A stretch of DNA of 64,000 bases from Paucidesulfovibrio sp036541255. GTDB taxonomy: Bacteria; Desulfobacterota; Desulfovibrionia; Desulfovibrionales; Desulfovibrionaceae. Numbering within the stretch: the first letter of the stretch is position 1; every line of letters begins with the position of its first letter. The stretch spans positions 229,245 through 293,244 of the forward strand of contig JAZHDD010000023.1 of assembly GCA_036541255.1 (NCBI GenBank), read 5' to 3'. Shown here in pieces: positions 8,875 through 17,625 of the stretch. The notes under the pieces are model-generated. The model did no database searches and was not told the DNA's origin. It was given only the letters and a program-made list of their open reading frames with translations. A program made the position numbers and the translations under genes.

Positions 8875-8940
8875 AGAGAACGGCATGTTCCACCATATTC
8901 TCTTTAATACTTCCGTAGCGCTGCGTCCAGCGCGTTCTCT
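8875..8940 (-). terminator. Possible terminator or attenuator between mcp and the CheD-like gene
   Basis: Eight-base arms AGAGAACG (8875-8882) and CGTTCTCT (8933-8940) can pair on the minus-strand RNA and are followed by a short T run. The loop is long (50 nt) and contains a smaller CGCTG/CAGCG hairpin, so efficiency is doubtful. Further into the mcp 3' region, 8973-8999 forms an 11-bp GC-rich hairpin without a T-tract. Together these could reduce read-through into the cheD-like/cheR genes. Confidence 0.35.
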
Positions 8941-9028
8941 CATGTCAGGCTATTGCACGACGTTTTTTTCAAGGCCGCCCGCCCTATTGGCGAGCGGCCC
9001 GACTATATATTAGGTCCGCACCAAATCA

Positions 9029-11155
9029 TCAATACGAGGCAAGCTCGTCCTCTTCCAGAGAGATGACGTCCTCGGGGCGGGTAGTTCCCTGTTGTCCCCT
9101 TGCCAAGCCGGCAGGGCGTTCCCTATCGGGCAGTGATGCGGGGCGGGGCGAAGAAGCCACGAACCTGCGCGGTGCTTCGGTCTCAAAGGCAAACCCGCTG
9201 AGAAGCTCCCGCAGGGTGGCTGCCTGGGCCGAGAGCTGTTCCGCTGCCGAGGCTGTTTGCTCCGCGCTGGCCGTATTCTGCTGCGTGACCTGCTCCACCT
9301 GTCCCAGGCCCATGTTCACCTGGGCCACGCCTTCAGCCTGCTCATTGGACGCGGCAGCAATTTCAGCCACCAAGTCAGCGGCCTTGCCCACGTTGTCCAA
9401 AATGCCCTCCAGGGACGTAGCGGTCTGCTCGGCGATTTCACCGCCGTTGCGCACACGGGCGCACGAGCCTTCGATCAGTTCAGCGGTTTCACGCGCGGCA
9501 CGGGCGCTGCGCCCGGCCAGATTGCGGACTTCTTCGGCCACAACGGCAAAGCCCTTGCCGTGATGCCCGGCCCGAGCCGCCTCCACAGCCGCGTTCAAGG
9601 CCAACAAATTGGTCTGGAAGGCGATCTCGTCGATGACCTTGATGATCTTGCTGATGGCCTGGCTGGATTGATCGATTTCGGACATGGCTTCGGTCATGCG
9701 CTTCATGTATTCGGAACCCTCGCGTGCGGCACCCCGCGCCTGGGAGGCCAATTGATTGGCCTGGGCCGCATTCTCGGCGTTGGCCTTGGTCTGCGAACCG
9801 ATCTCCGTCATGCTGCTGGTGATCTCTTCCAAGGAGGACGCCTGCTCCGTGGCCCCTTGGGACAGGGACTGGCTGGAATCCGAGACTTCTCCGGAACCGG
9901 CGGCGATCTGCGTGGCCGCTTCATTGATCTGGCCAAGCAGATGCCGAAGATTGAGCGTCATGCCATGCAGCGACTTGCCCAGTTGGTCGCGCTCCGAAGC
10001 CAGCTCCGCTTCCCGGGTCAAATCGCCTCCGGCAATGGCCGTCGCCAGATCAACCTTGACGCGCTGGGCCTCGACCGTACGCAACAGGCTGCGAGCCAGA
10101 TCGCCCACCTCGTCACCACGCTGCAGCAACCCCTGGTCGGTCTCGGAGTTCAGATCGCCCTGGGCAACGGCTTCCAAGCCATGAACGGCCGCCCCGATAC
10201 CCTGCGCCACACTGCGGATCAACAGCCAAGCCAAAAGACAACCCACGACCAGGGCGGCGACAAAGCCGCCAAGCATGAAGGCGAGGGCCGAAGCCTGCAC
10301 CTGCTTGGTCTGCTCGGACTTGGCCAGAACCACGCTGTCCACCGCGGCCTCGGCAGCCTCGGCCTCGGCGATCATGGCCGTGTCCAAAGCAGCAAGTTCC
10401 TGCATGGCCTGGACCGTACCAAGGAAGTTGTTGTGGTACTTGGTGTTTTCCACATCCGCATCCAGGGCCAGCTTACGCAGGGCCGGATCGTTGATGCGCC
10501 CGGCCAGGGAGCTCAGTTTGTCATGCGTAGCGCCGACGGCCTTGGCCACCTTGTCCAGATATTCCTGTTGCAGACGAATAATGTAGTTCTTTTCGTGGCG
10601 CCGCGCCTGAAGATGCTCGACAACCGCGTCCACGGCGTCGCGGGCCATCACGGCAACCATAGGACCGGCCGGACCTCCGGCAGACTCGATGGAAAGCTTG
10701 GTCAGGCCGCTGCGCAAGTCCTTGGCGTTCTTGATCGTGGCTCTGGCCGCAAGGACCATCTGCCAATCGATCTCGGCGCGGGCCTTGTCCTTGGTCACAT
10801 ATTCATCGAATATTTTGCGGTAGGATTCGACATGGCCCAAGGCAACATCGATAAGTTCAGCTTCCTTTCCGGAAGCCAGTTCGCGCATGGTCTTCAATTC
10901 GCCGGCCACGGTGTCGAACATCTCGTGGTTCTGGGCCACGAGTTCTTCATTCTGACTGGCAATAAATTGCCGGGTCAAGACCCGCGCCGTTTCAATGCGC
11001 TTGATCAGGCCGTTGGCGCTAATGGCAGTGCCCACCGCCTTTTCTATCCGGGCCATCCCCAGATATCCGACAATTCCTACTCCGAGAACAAATACAAGAA
11101 GAGTGGCGAACCCGGCGCCGATCTTCACTCCCAGCTTGGCCTTTCTGAACAACAT
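9029..11155 (-). CDS. Methyl-accepting chemotaxis protein with HBM-like periplasmic sensor
   Basis: A 708-residue transmembrane chemoreceptor. TM1 is at about 8-32 and TM2 near 300-325. The all-helical periplasmic part between them, including ARRHEKNYIIRLQQEYLDKV, resembles helical bimodular (HBM) sensor domains, known in some members to bind organic acids; the ligand here is unknown. HAMP follows, then the signalling domain with the hairpin-tip region FAVVAEEVRNLAGRSARAA and methylation helices. ATG at 11155 is used because GGAGGT lies four bases upstream; the longer frame starts inside a hairpin. The C-terminus (DELASY) is not the canonical NWETF-type CheR/CheB tether. It sits between cheA and the CheD-like gene. 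Confidence 0.93.
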   Translation of the reverse strand: MLFRKAKLGVKIGAGFATLLVFVLGVGIVGYLGMARIEKAVGTAISANGLIKRIETARVLTRQFIASQNEELVAQNHEMFDTVAGELKTMRELASGKEAELIDVALGHVESYRKIFDEYVTKDKARAEIDWQMVLAARATIKNAKDLRSGLTKLSIESAGGPAGPMVAVMARDAVDAVVEHLQARRHEKNYIIRLQQEYLDKVAKAVGATHDKLSSLAGRINDPALRKLALDADVENTKYHNNFLGTVQAMQELAALDTAMIAEAEAAEAAVDSVVLAKSEQTKQVQASALAFMLGGFVAALVVGCLLAWLLIRSVAQGIGAAVHGLEAVAQGDLNSETDQGLLQRGDEVGDLARSLLRTVEAQRVKVDLATAIAGGDLTREAELASERDQLGKSLHGMTLNLRHLLGQINEAATQIAAGSGEVSDSSQSLSQGATEQASSLEEITSSMTEIGSQTKANAENAAQANQLASQARGAAREGSEYMKRMTEAMSEIDQSSQAISKIIKVIDEIAFQTNLLALNAAVEAARAGHHGKGFAVVAEEVRNLAGRSARAARETAELIEGSCARVRNGGEIAEQTATSLEGILDNVGKAADLVAEIAAASNEQAEGVAQVNMGLGQVEQVTQQNTASAEQTASAAEQLSAQAATLRELLSGFAFETEAPRRFVASSPRPASLPDRERPAGLARGQQGTTRPEDVISLEEDELASY

Positions 11156-11176
11156 GAGCACCTCCGATCCTGCTTG

Positions 11177-11196
11177 AATCGACGTATTCGTCGATT
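11177..11196 (-). repeat. Perfect 8-bp inverted repeat in mcp leader
   Basis: AATCGACG and CGTCGATT are separated by a 4-base loop and end about 11 bases upstream of the mcp Shine-Dalgarno sequence. In RNA this makes a stable hairpin next to the ribosome binding site; in DNA it could be a protein site. Function unknown. Confidence 0.5.
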
Positions 11197-11612
11197 TGTG
11201 GTCAGGCCGAGGCTTCACGCTCCTCCCTAAAACATGTCAATCCATGCACGCCACTCTCCTCAAAAAAGCTTCCGCCATGGCCCTCGTGACCATTTCCCGC
11301 GCTGCCCAGGCGCGGGAGGAGAAAGGCAACGTGCGTCGTCATGCGGGTCCGGACGCGGCGATCTGTGCCACAAAAGAACCCTTGCCCACCATCACGTCCC
11401 AAATCAATCCATGCACGGTTCCCTTGCCGGAGCTGTGCATCAGAGACCGCCCCGACCGTTCGGGGCAGGACCTCCGCCCGCCGGCCGCCATCACCCGAAT
11501 GGCAGCAGGCGAATGATTTCATTCCGCGGTAACCCCCGCATCCCTGTTGCCCGGCACCATGACCGGACAACCGCCCCCTGGGAAAACACCTTCAGGAACA
11601 CTGGTCGCTTTT

Positions 11613-11641
11613 TCTATAAACAACGGCCAGTTGCAATTCAA
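11613..11641 (-). promoter_or_regulatory. Sigma-70-like promoter for mcp and downstream chemotaxis genes
   Basis: Reading the minus strand, TTGAAT (11641-11636) is followed after exactly 17 bases by TATAGA (11618-11613). It lies 18 bp past the cheA stop and points toward mcp. Confidence 0.55.
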
Positions 11642-11658
11642 GAACACCGGTAAGCCGA

Positions 11659-14250
11659 TCAAGCCTCCAAGATTTCCCGCACACCCCTGCTTTCGGCCAT
11701 GGCAATCAGCGACCCCACATCGAGGATCAGGCTCACCTCGCCGTTGCCCAGGATGGTGCAACCGGACAGTCCTCGCGCGTCGCCGAGATAGCTCGGAAGC
11801 CCCTTGATCACGGTCTGATGTTGTCCGAGAATCTCGTCACAGAAAATGCAGACCTGCTTATTGCCCGAATCCACAATGACCAGGATGCCTTTTTCCAGTT
11901 CCTCCACATCCGCCACGGACCGGTACAACTCATGCAAACGAACCACAGGGATCATCTCGTCGCGCACCTTGACGACCTCCTGGCCGTCCATGGTTACGGT
12001 GATCTGGCGCGACTCGGGCCGGAAGGACTCCCGGATGGAAAGCAGCGGCAGCGTGTATTGCGACGTGCCCACGCGGATGAGCATGCCTTCGATGATGGCC
12101 AGAGTCAGCGGGATGCGCAGCAGGACAGTGGCGCCATTGCCGGGCCGGCTTTCCACATCCACCCGGCCCTTGAGCTTTTCCAGATTGCGGCGCACCACGT
12201 CCATGCCCACGCCTCGTCCGGACACGTCCGTAATTTTTTCCGCCGTGGAAAAGCCCGGCTCAAAGATCATCTTGAAGACTTCGGAATCGGGCAGCGTACT
12301 GCCGTCCCCCTGGATCAGGCCATTGCCGATGGCCTTGGCCAGAATCCGTTCGCGTGAAAGACCGCGGCCATCGTCCCGGATGGCGATCAGCACTTCTCCG
12401 CCTTCATGGCGGGCCTCGATGGTCACGATGCCGGTCTCGCTCTTGCCCGCGGCCAGCCGCTCGTCCGGCGGCTCCAGGCCATGGTCCACGCTGTTGCGAA
12501 TGATGTGCACCAAAGGATCGGCAATCTGCTCGATGACCGTCTTGTCGACCTCGGTCTCCTCGCCCACCAGTTCCAATCGGACTTTTTTGCCCGCTTTGGT
12601 GGAAAGATCGTGCACCAGCCGAATCATCTTGCGGAAGGTACGCGAGAGCGGAATCATGCGCACCTGCATGGCCACGTCCTGCAAATCCGCGATGATGCGG
12701 CGCAGGTTATGGGCGGAACGCTCGAAACCTTCCAGGCTGTGCCCTTGCAGGTCGGGATGCCGGGTCGTCATGCTTTCGGCAATGACCAGCTCGCCAACCA
12801 GGTTGATAAGCACGTCCAGCTTGTCCAAATCCACGCGGATATCCCGCCGCTCCACCTTTTTGGCAGTGCTGGATTGGCCGTTGTCTTCGCCCGCGTCCTT
12901 GGCTTTGGCCCTGGGCCGGGCCTTGGGGGCCTTGGGTGAACCGCTTTCCGCGCCAGGCAGCAGCCCGGCCAGTTCGGAAAGGATCTCTTGTACACCCTCT
13001 CCGCTGAGCTTTTCGCCGCCGGAAACCTCGGCAAGGCCGACACGCAGCACATCCAGGCCTTTCATGAGGGAAGCGCGGTCGCGCTCGCGGCGCGGCGCAG
13101 TGCCCGTCTTGAAATGGTCGAGCACTGTCTCCATGGTATGGCTGACCCGCTCTAGGGGTTTGAAGCCCAGCAGGCCGCAGTTCCCCTTGAAGCTGTGGAT
13201 CAGACGGAACGCTTCGTTCAGCGCATCCTCGGCCTTGTCCGGCTCGTCAAAAACCTCGCACAAAGCCTGCTCGGCTCCGTCCAGGGTCTCATCCGCCTCG
13301 GTGGCGAACTGCTCGACCATCTCCTCGGTCACGGGGAGCTGGAGGTCTTCTATAAAGCCGGACATCCCTTCATCTTCCGGCAGAGACGGCGCCGCATCAA
13401 GCAGGAAATCGGGAACGCTTTCCGGAACGGATTCGACAACGGGCGCGGGCGCGCTAGCCTTAGCCGGATCGTTGGCGCTGGCTTCCAGGGTCAGCTGCTC
13501 GCGATCCAGCGGCGTGATACGGTCCATGGGCAGGCCAACGGCCAGCTCAATGGTGTCCGGCCCAATGATCGAGGAATAAAGCACCTCGTACCAAAGCGGC
13601 CCGTCCGGCAGGCCCTCGCCCAAATCCTGGACGCTGGCTTCCAGGTGGGCTTCCAGGATTTCTCCCGTGCTGGTGAGCCGCTTGATCAGCGAAATGGGGC
13701 TTTCCCCTTTTTGCTCGGCCAGCTCGGCCAGATCGTACTTGAGCATGAAAATATATTCATGGTTCTTGGGAATATTCAGCAGCGTGAGCGGGGTGATCTC
13801 AAAAGCGGTCATGCGCCCGCTGCGAGTGGTCACGGACACGTCCTCACTCTTTTGCCCGCCAGGCACATGCCCCTCCAGCAGATCGCTGAGGCGTTGGTGC
13901 TCTTCGGAAATGTCCATGTCGTTGCTGGAATCGACATTTTCCAACAATTCACTGAGCTTGTCCACGCCGGCAAGCAGGGCCTCAATGATCTCGTCGGTAA
14001 TGGGCACCACGCCCGAACGCAGCGAGGAGAGCAGCGTTTCCATGACGTGCGCCAACTGGCTGATGCTGCTCAGCTGCAAGAATCCCGCGCCCCCCTTGAT
14101 GGAATGCGCGGCCCTGAATATCTTGTCTATCAGCGCGGGATCGGGGTTCTGCTTCTGACTCCCGAGCTGCAGGAAATCGTCTTCAATGTTTTCGAGATGC
14201 TCTTGCGCCTCTACAACAAATTCTTCGACGATGGACGGATCATTTTCCAT
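11659..14250 (-). CDS. cheA: CheA chemotaxis histidine kinase with two Hpt domains
   Basis: An 863-residue CheA. In order: Hpt1 (phospho-His49 in AAHSIKGGAGF), a middle region of about 145-255, a second Hpt (His352 in IHSFKGNCGLLGF), an Ala/Lys-rich linker, dimerisation helix pair (about 470-535), HATPase domain with N-box VHIIRNSVDHGLE, DDGRGL and GRGVGMDVV, and a C-terminal CheW-like domain. Two Hpt domains are unusual for a simple taxis CheA and suggest phosphate is passed to more than one receiver, fitting the CheY-like, CheB and hybrid-kinase receivers in this cluster. ATG at 14250, good GGAGG, 13 bp after the RsbW/STAS gene. Confidence 0.95.
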   Translation of the reverse strand: MENDPSIVEEFVVEAQEHLENIEDDFLQLGSQKQNPDPALIDKIFRAAHSIKGGAGFLQLSSISQLAHVMETLLSSLRSGVVPITDEIIEALLAGVDKLSELLENVDSSNDMDISEEHQRLSDLLEGHVPGGQKSEDVSVTTRSGRMTAFEITPLTLLNIPKNHEYIFMLKYDLAELAEQKGESPISLIKRLTSTGEILEAHLEASVQDLGEGLPDGPLWYEVLYSSIIGPDTIELAVGLPMDRITPLDREQLTLEASANDPAKASAPAPVVESVPESVPDFLLDAAPSLPEDEGMSGFIEDLQLPVTEEMVEQFATEADETLDGAEQALCEVFDEPDKAEDALNEAFRLIHSFKGNCGLLGFKPLERVSHTMETVLDHFKTGTAPRRERDRASLMKGLDVLRVGLAEVSGGEKLSGEGVQEILSELAGLLPGAESGSPKAPKARPRAKAKDAGEDNGQSSTAKKVERRDIRVDLDKLDVLINLVGELVIAESMTTRHPDLQGHSLEGFERSAHNLRRIIADLQDVAMQVRMIPLSRTFRKMIRLVHDLSTKAGKKVRLELVGEETEVDKTVIEQIADPLVHIIRNSVDHGLEPPDERLAAGKSETGIVTIEARHEGGEVLIAIRDDGRGLSRERILAKAIGNGLIQGDGSTLPDSEVFKMIFEPGFSTAEKITDVSGRGVGMDVVRRNLEKLKGRVDVESRPGNGATVLLRIPLTLAIIEGMLIRVGTSQYTLPLLSIRESFRPESRQITVTMDGQEVVKVRDEMIPVVRLHELYRSVADVEELEKGILVIVDSGNKQVCIFCDEILGQHQTVIKGLPSYLGDARGLSGCTILGNGEVSLILDVGSLIAMAESRGVREILEA

Positions 14251-14263
14251 GCCTCAACCCCTC

Positions 14264-14989
14264 CTAGATGACACTGTAAATTCGGCTCAGGCGCGTCAAA
14301 TGAAACATGTCCCGGATATCGTCGCTGGCGTTGACCACTTCGAGCACCGGGTCTTTTTCTTTCTTGCCGACCATGTTGGCGAAAACCACAAAAATGGACA
14401 GGGCCACCGAGTCCACGTTCACGACATGGGCCAGATCGAACCGGAAGCGCGTCTGCCCCTGGTCCAGGAGTCCGACCAACAGCGCCCGGAACGTCTCGGC
14501 GACCGATGAAGAAAGATCGCTGGTGGGCGTTATCCTGATCAGCCCATCTTCTTCAATCGTCTCAAATCCAGTATCTTTTTTGATGGTCATATATGCTGTT
14601 ACCTCTCTTCCCTCGTCTGCGAATTCAAGCTGGTCCGCATAGGCATTGACCATAGGCAGACCTCTGCTCCGTTCCTGATTGGGGTCCTCGGTCAGCCGAA
14701 GGTCAAGCCCCTCATGATCGAATCCCTCGCCCTGGTCTCGGACCTGTGCCTTGAAGCGCATCGGAGCCAATTCCTCCACCAGGACGGTAACCAACTTGGA
14801 TTGCTCGTTGCCGTTGCCGTGCTCCACGGCGTTATTCACCAATTCCCGCAGGATCAAACCCAAGCCAGGAGCCCGCTCCACCCCTTTGGATCGGACGAAT
14901 TCCTTGACCTCGTCCATGACCTGGTCCACCAAACGGATGTCCGAAGGCATTTCCAGCCTGATTGTTTTCTCGCTGCGCTCAATATGCAT
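14264..14989 (-). CDS. RsbW-like ATPase fused to a STAS anti-anti-sigma-type domain
   Basis: About 241 residues: an N-terminal HATPase_c_2 serine-kinase-like domain (LILRELVNNAVEHGNG N-box, QVRDQGEGFD) joined to a C-terminal STAS domain with VVNVDSVALSIFVVF, where the serine after Asp is the usual phosphorylation position. In partner-switching systems these two activities sit on separate proteins, so a cis fusion may form a self-regulating switch. Start choice: ATG 14989 with GAGGA four bases upstream; ATG 15070 or 15052 would add 21-27 residues. It is preceded by a strong sigma-54 promoter and followed by cheA, implying co-expression and perhaps a role in setting kinase output. Confidence 0.8.
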   Translation of the reverse strand: MHIERSEKTIRLEMPSDIRLVDQVMDEVKEFVRSKGVERAPGLGLILRELVNNAVEHGNGNEQSKLVTVLVEELAPMRFKAQVRDQGEGFDHEGLDLRLTEDPNQERSRGLPMVNAYADQLEFADEGREVTAYMTIKKDTGFETIEEDGLIRITPTSDLSSSVAETFRALLVGLLDQGQTRFRFDLAHVVNVDSVALSIFVVFANMVGKKEKDPVLEVVNASDDIRDMFHLTRLSRIYSVI

Positions 14990-15333
14990 GTCGTCCTCAT
15001 TCTCCAAAAACTTCACATCACAAGGCTGAAATTCCAGGACGCTGACACTCATGCCGCATATCGTACGCATCTCCCGAGGACATGACGCGGCAAACCACAA
15101 AAGAGAAACAGCACGGTCGTCCTCCGCAAGATGGGTGCCAATCTTCGCCGGATTGCGCGAAGCGCACCCGCAACTTCGCCAAACATCACGCGGAACGCAT
15201 CTATGGAAAAGAATACGGTGTTTTTTCGGAAAAGGGAACCGCATTATTCCTTTGCGCGATACGCGCGATTTGCCTTCGCGCCAAACCGTCAGGCCACGAC
15301 ACGGCGGCAAGAACGAATACCTGCCCGCAAGCC
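14990..15333 (-). other. Intergenic region carrying the sigma-54 promoter of the cheA operon
   Basis: About 345 bp between the NtrC-like gene and the RsbW/STAS start. Apart from the -24/-12 promoter at 15126-15140 I see no gene. Reading frames across it on the minus strand are extensions of the RsbW/STAS frame with unconserved, Arg/Cys-rich content. Confidence 0.55.
15126..15140 (-). promoter_or_regulatory. Sigma-54 (-24/-12) promoter upstream of RsbW/STAS-cheA
   Basis: On the minus strand TGGCAC, five bases, TTGC: an exact match to both halves and the spacing of the RpoN consensus. Transcription would start near 15114, leaving a leader of 45 to 125 nt depending on which start codon is used. 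Confidence 0.7.
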
Positions 15334-17412
15334 TTATTCCGCGAGCCCATGATGGCGCAGCCTACTGTAGAGGGTGCTTCGGCTGATGCCCAACAGCCTT
15401 GCCGTATGCGCCTTGTTCCAGTGAGCCTGCTCCAAGGCGTCCAGCAGCGCCTGACGATCCCTGGACGCGGAACCATTCGGCCTGCCACCGTCCTTCCGGG
15501 CCGAATACAGCGTGTCGCCGAGGTGCTGCGGCAGGATCATCCCTCCCGGACAATACGTACAGGCTCGCTCCACGACCTCCTTCAATTCGCGCACATTGCC
15601 GGGCCATGCGTAATCCTGCATGATATCAATGGCGCGTCCGCTAACGCCCTGCAACGGCTTTCCAAACCCGTCAGCATAGCGACGCATGAAATGCGCTGCC
15701 AGGCGCGGCACATCCTCCAGGCGATCGCGCAACGGAGGCATGGACACGCGCATGACGCTGATCCGAAGATAAAAATCATCCAGGAATTCCTGTCGCCTTA
15801 TCCTTTCTTCAATGTCGGCGCCAACGGAAACCGCCAAGCGCACGTCTGGTTGCCGAGGTTTTCCTTCTCCCCCCCCGCCCCGTTCAATGTTCTCCATCAT
15901 GTCCAGCATCCGCTTCTGAACGGTGAGGGGCATGCTTTCAATGTTGGCAAGAAACAACGTTCCTCCCTGCGCCGTAGCCAAATTCCCCGGACACTCGCCG
16001 CAACCGAACAGCCTTTCCTCCAGCGCCTCCGGGGCTGCGGCGCAATCCACCCGGATCAGGGGGCGTGCGCTTCGCAGGCTGCGCTGATGCAGCGCCTCGG
16101 CCGCCACGGCTCTCCCCGTGCCCCGTTCGCCCAAAAAAAGGACCGTGGAATCAACCGGGGCCAACTGCTCAATGCGTTCGTAAACCCGCTGCATGGCGGC
16201 GCTCGCACCCATCAGACCGGCAAGCCCCTGACGCTCGGAAAGACGCCTCTCCAGACGGGCCAGACGGGAAATGTCACTCACCGAGGCCACCGCGCCCATG
16301 CTGCGCCCCGCTTCATCCAACAGGGGCGACGTATTCACCAGGGCCACGCGCACCACGTTGCCGGGCCCGGGCAGCTCCACACGATGCTCGCGCACAGGAT
16401 TGCCGCTGCGCAACGTATGCCGCAAGAGGTCCCTGCAGACGCAGGCCAAGGGGGAGGCGACATTTTCCAGGCTGGAGCCAGGTCCCCGGCAATCGCCTCC
16501 GGCTTCCATCAGCAGTTCGCAACCCGCCTCATTGGCCTGCATGACCGCCAGTGCACCGTCCACCGTAAAGATCGCCTCGGGAATGCTGCGAAACACCGCC
16601 TCAAGACCCCGCCGGGCCATGGCCCGACCGCGCATGGCTTCGTTGCGCTCCTGCTCGGTCCGGCGCGCTTCCGTGACATCCTTGGAAAACACGGCCAGCA
16701 GCCTGGACGCCCCTTGCCGCGAAGGGGCCGGGTAGACGTGGGTGGCGTACACCCGTCCATCCCGCTCATCCTCGAACTCCACGGGAAGTCCGGTGCTCAG
16801 GGCCTGTGCAAACCAAGCCGCGCGACGGCTGAGCAACTCCTTGTCCAGAATAAGATTGTTGAGATTTTTGCCGGGCAGGTCTTCCAAACGAAGATTAAAG
16901 CGTTCGGCCATGGTCCTGTTGCCCGCCAGGATGCGCCCCTGGTCGTCGACAAGGACAGCGGTCTCGGTAATGGCGTTGAGCAGCGCGCTGATATTCTCCT
17001 CGCGTTCCATAAGCTGGCGCTCCAGGCGCACCTGACGTTGCAGCAGGCGACCATATTCCAAGGCGCGCAGCACGACCTGAAGCAGTTCCTCGCGTTCGAT
17101 GGGTTTGAAGACATAATCGAAAGCGCCCAGGCGCACGGCCTGCGCCGCCGTGTCCACCGAGGGCTGGCCCGTGATCATGACCACGGGCAAAAGCGGATGC
17201 CGCTCCCGCACGGCCTCCAGCAACGCAATGCCGTTGCGGCCCTCCAGCAGCACGTCCGTGAGCACGAGATCAATGCTGCCCCGCTCCAGCACGGCAAGGG
17301 CGGAGTCGCAGCAGTGGGCCTCGGCCACATCATGGCCTTCGCTGCGCAACGCAAAACCGAAAGCCATGCGAATCCCTGGTTCGCCATCAACGATCAAGAT
17401 GCGTGCCTGCAA
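15334..17412 (-). CDS. NtrC-family-like regulator with degenerate sigma-54 AAA domain
   Basis: About 692 residues: receiver (acceptor in DLVLTDVLLEG), two PAS-like domains, an AAA module and a C-terminal Fis-type HTH (NKAHTARLLGISRSTLYSRL). The AAA part is eroded. Walker A reads GERGTGRAV instead of GESGTGKE, the GAFTGA loop that contacts sigma-54 is missing (LFGCGECPGNLATAQGG), and Walker B reads LFLANIESM instead of LFLDEI. Arginine-finger and sensor segments (PPLRDRLEDVP, YAWPGNVREL) remain. It probably binds DNA but cannot remodel sigma-54 in the normal way. I use TTG at 17412, behind AGGGGGG and just before the receiver; a TTG at 17442 lacks a ribosome site. Confidence 0.82.
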   Translation of the reverse strand: MQARILIVDGEPGIRMAFGFALRSEGHDVAEAHCCDSALAVLERGSIDLVLTDVLLEGRNGIALLEAVRERHPLLPVVMITGQPSVDTAAQAVRLGAFDYVFKPIEREELLQVVLRALEYGRLLQRQVRLERQLMEREENISALLNAITETAVLVDDQGRILAGNRTMAERFNLRLEDLPGKNLNNLILDKELLSRRAAWFAQALSTGLPVEFEDERDGRVYATHVYPAPSRQGASRLLAVFSKDVTEARRTEQERNEAMRGRAMARRGLEAVFRSIPEAIFTVDGALAVMQANEAGCELLMEAGGDCRGPGSSLENVASPLACVCRDLLRHTLRSGNPVREHRVELPGPGNVVRVALVNTSPLLDEAGRSMGAVASVSDISRLARLERRLSERQGLAGLMGASAAMQRVYERIEQLAPVDSTVLFLGERGTGRAVAAEALHQRSLRSARPLIRVDCAAAPEALEERLFGCGECPGNLATAQGGTLFLANIESMPLTVQKRMLDMMENIERGGGGEGKPRQPDVRLAVSVGADIEERIRRQEFLDDFYLRISVMRVSMPPLRDRLEDVPRLAAHFMRRYADGFGKPLQGVSGRAIDIMQDYAWPGNVRELKEVVERACTYCPGGMILPQHLGDTLYSARKDGGRPNGSASRDRQALLDALEQAHWNKAHTARLLGISRSTLYSRLRHHGLAE

Positions 17413-17625
17413 GCGTTTCCCCCCTGCCAAGCTGGAATTCAAGACGAATTCTCTATGGAACTACTTTTTTCAACACTCCCAGCTTTGTCCCTTTTCCAGG
17501 CAATTGGCACAATCCTACACCATTTCACAGCAGGGTGGAAGATGGAGAGAAAGAAATCATCGAAGTTGCAAGCCGCAAACCCTTCGGGTAGGTGATGGCT
17601 TCCATCAAACAAACAAGGCCTCCTC

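Larger units (their letters stand above)
11156..11658 (-). other. Intergenic region between cheA and mcp, long untranslated leader
   Basis: About 500 bp without a convincing gene. Open frames on both strands are short, rich in Gly/Arg/His and without ribosome binding sites. The stretch holds a sigma-70-like promoter near its cheA end and an inverted repeat near its mcp end. If the promoter is real, mcp mRNA carries a leader of roughly 450 nt. Confidence 0.55.

Noticed and set aside
8973..8999. Strong GC hairpin after mcp taken as a terminator
   Set aside because: No T-tract on either side in the right orientation.
9257..11230. A 657-codon plus-strand open frame opposite the chemoreceptor
   Set aside because: Antisense shadow of the receptor coiled coil, with no start signal and no recognisable domain.
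17503..17517. TGGCAC-N5-TACA upstream of ppnN, resembling a sigma-54 promoter
   Set aside because: The -12 element lacks the essential GC, so it is probably chance.
15082..17595. An 837-codon plus-strand open frame opposite the NtrC-like gene
   Set aside because: Pro/Arg/His-rich mirror of a clear regulator gene; it also runs across the sigma-54 promoter. No family resemblance.
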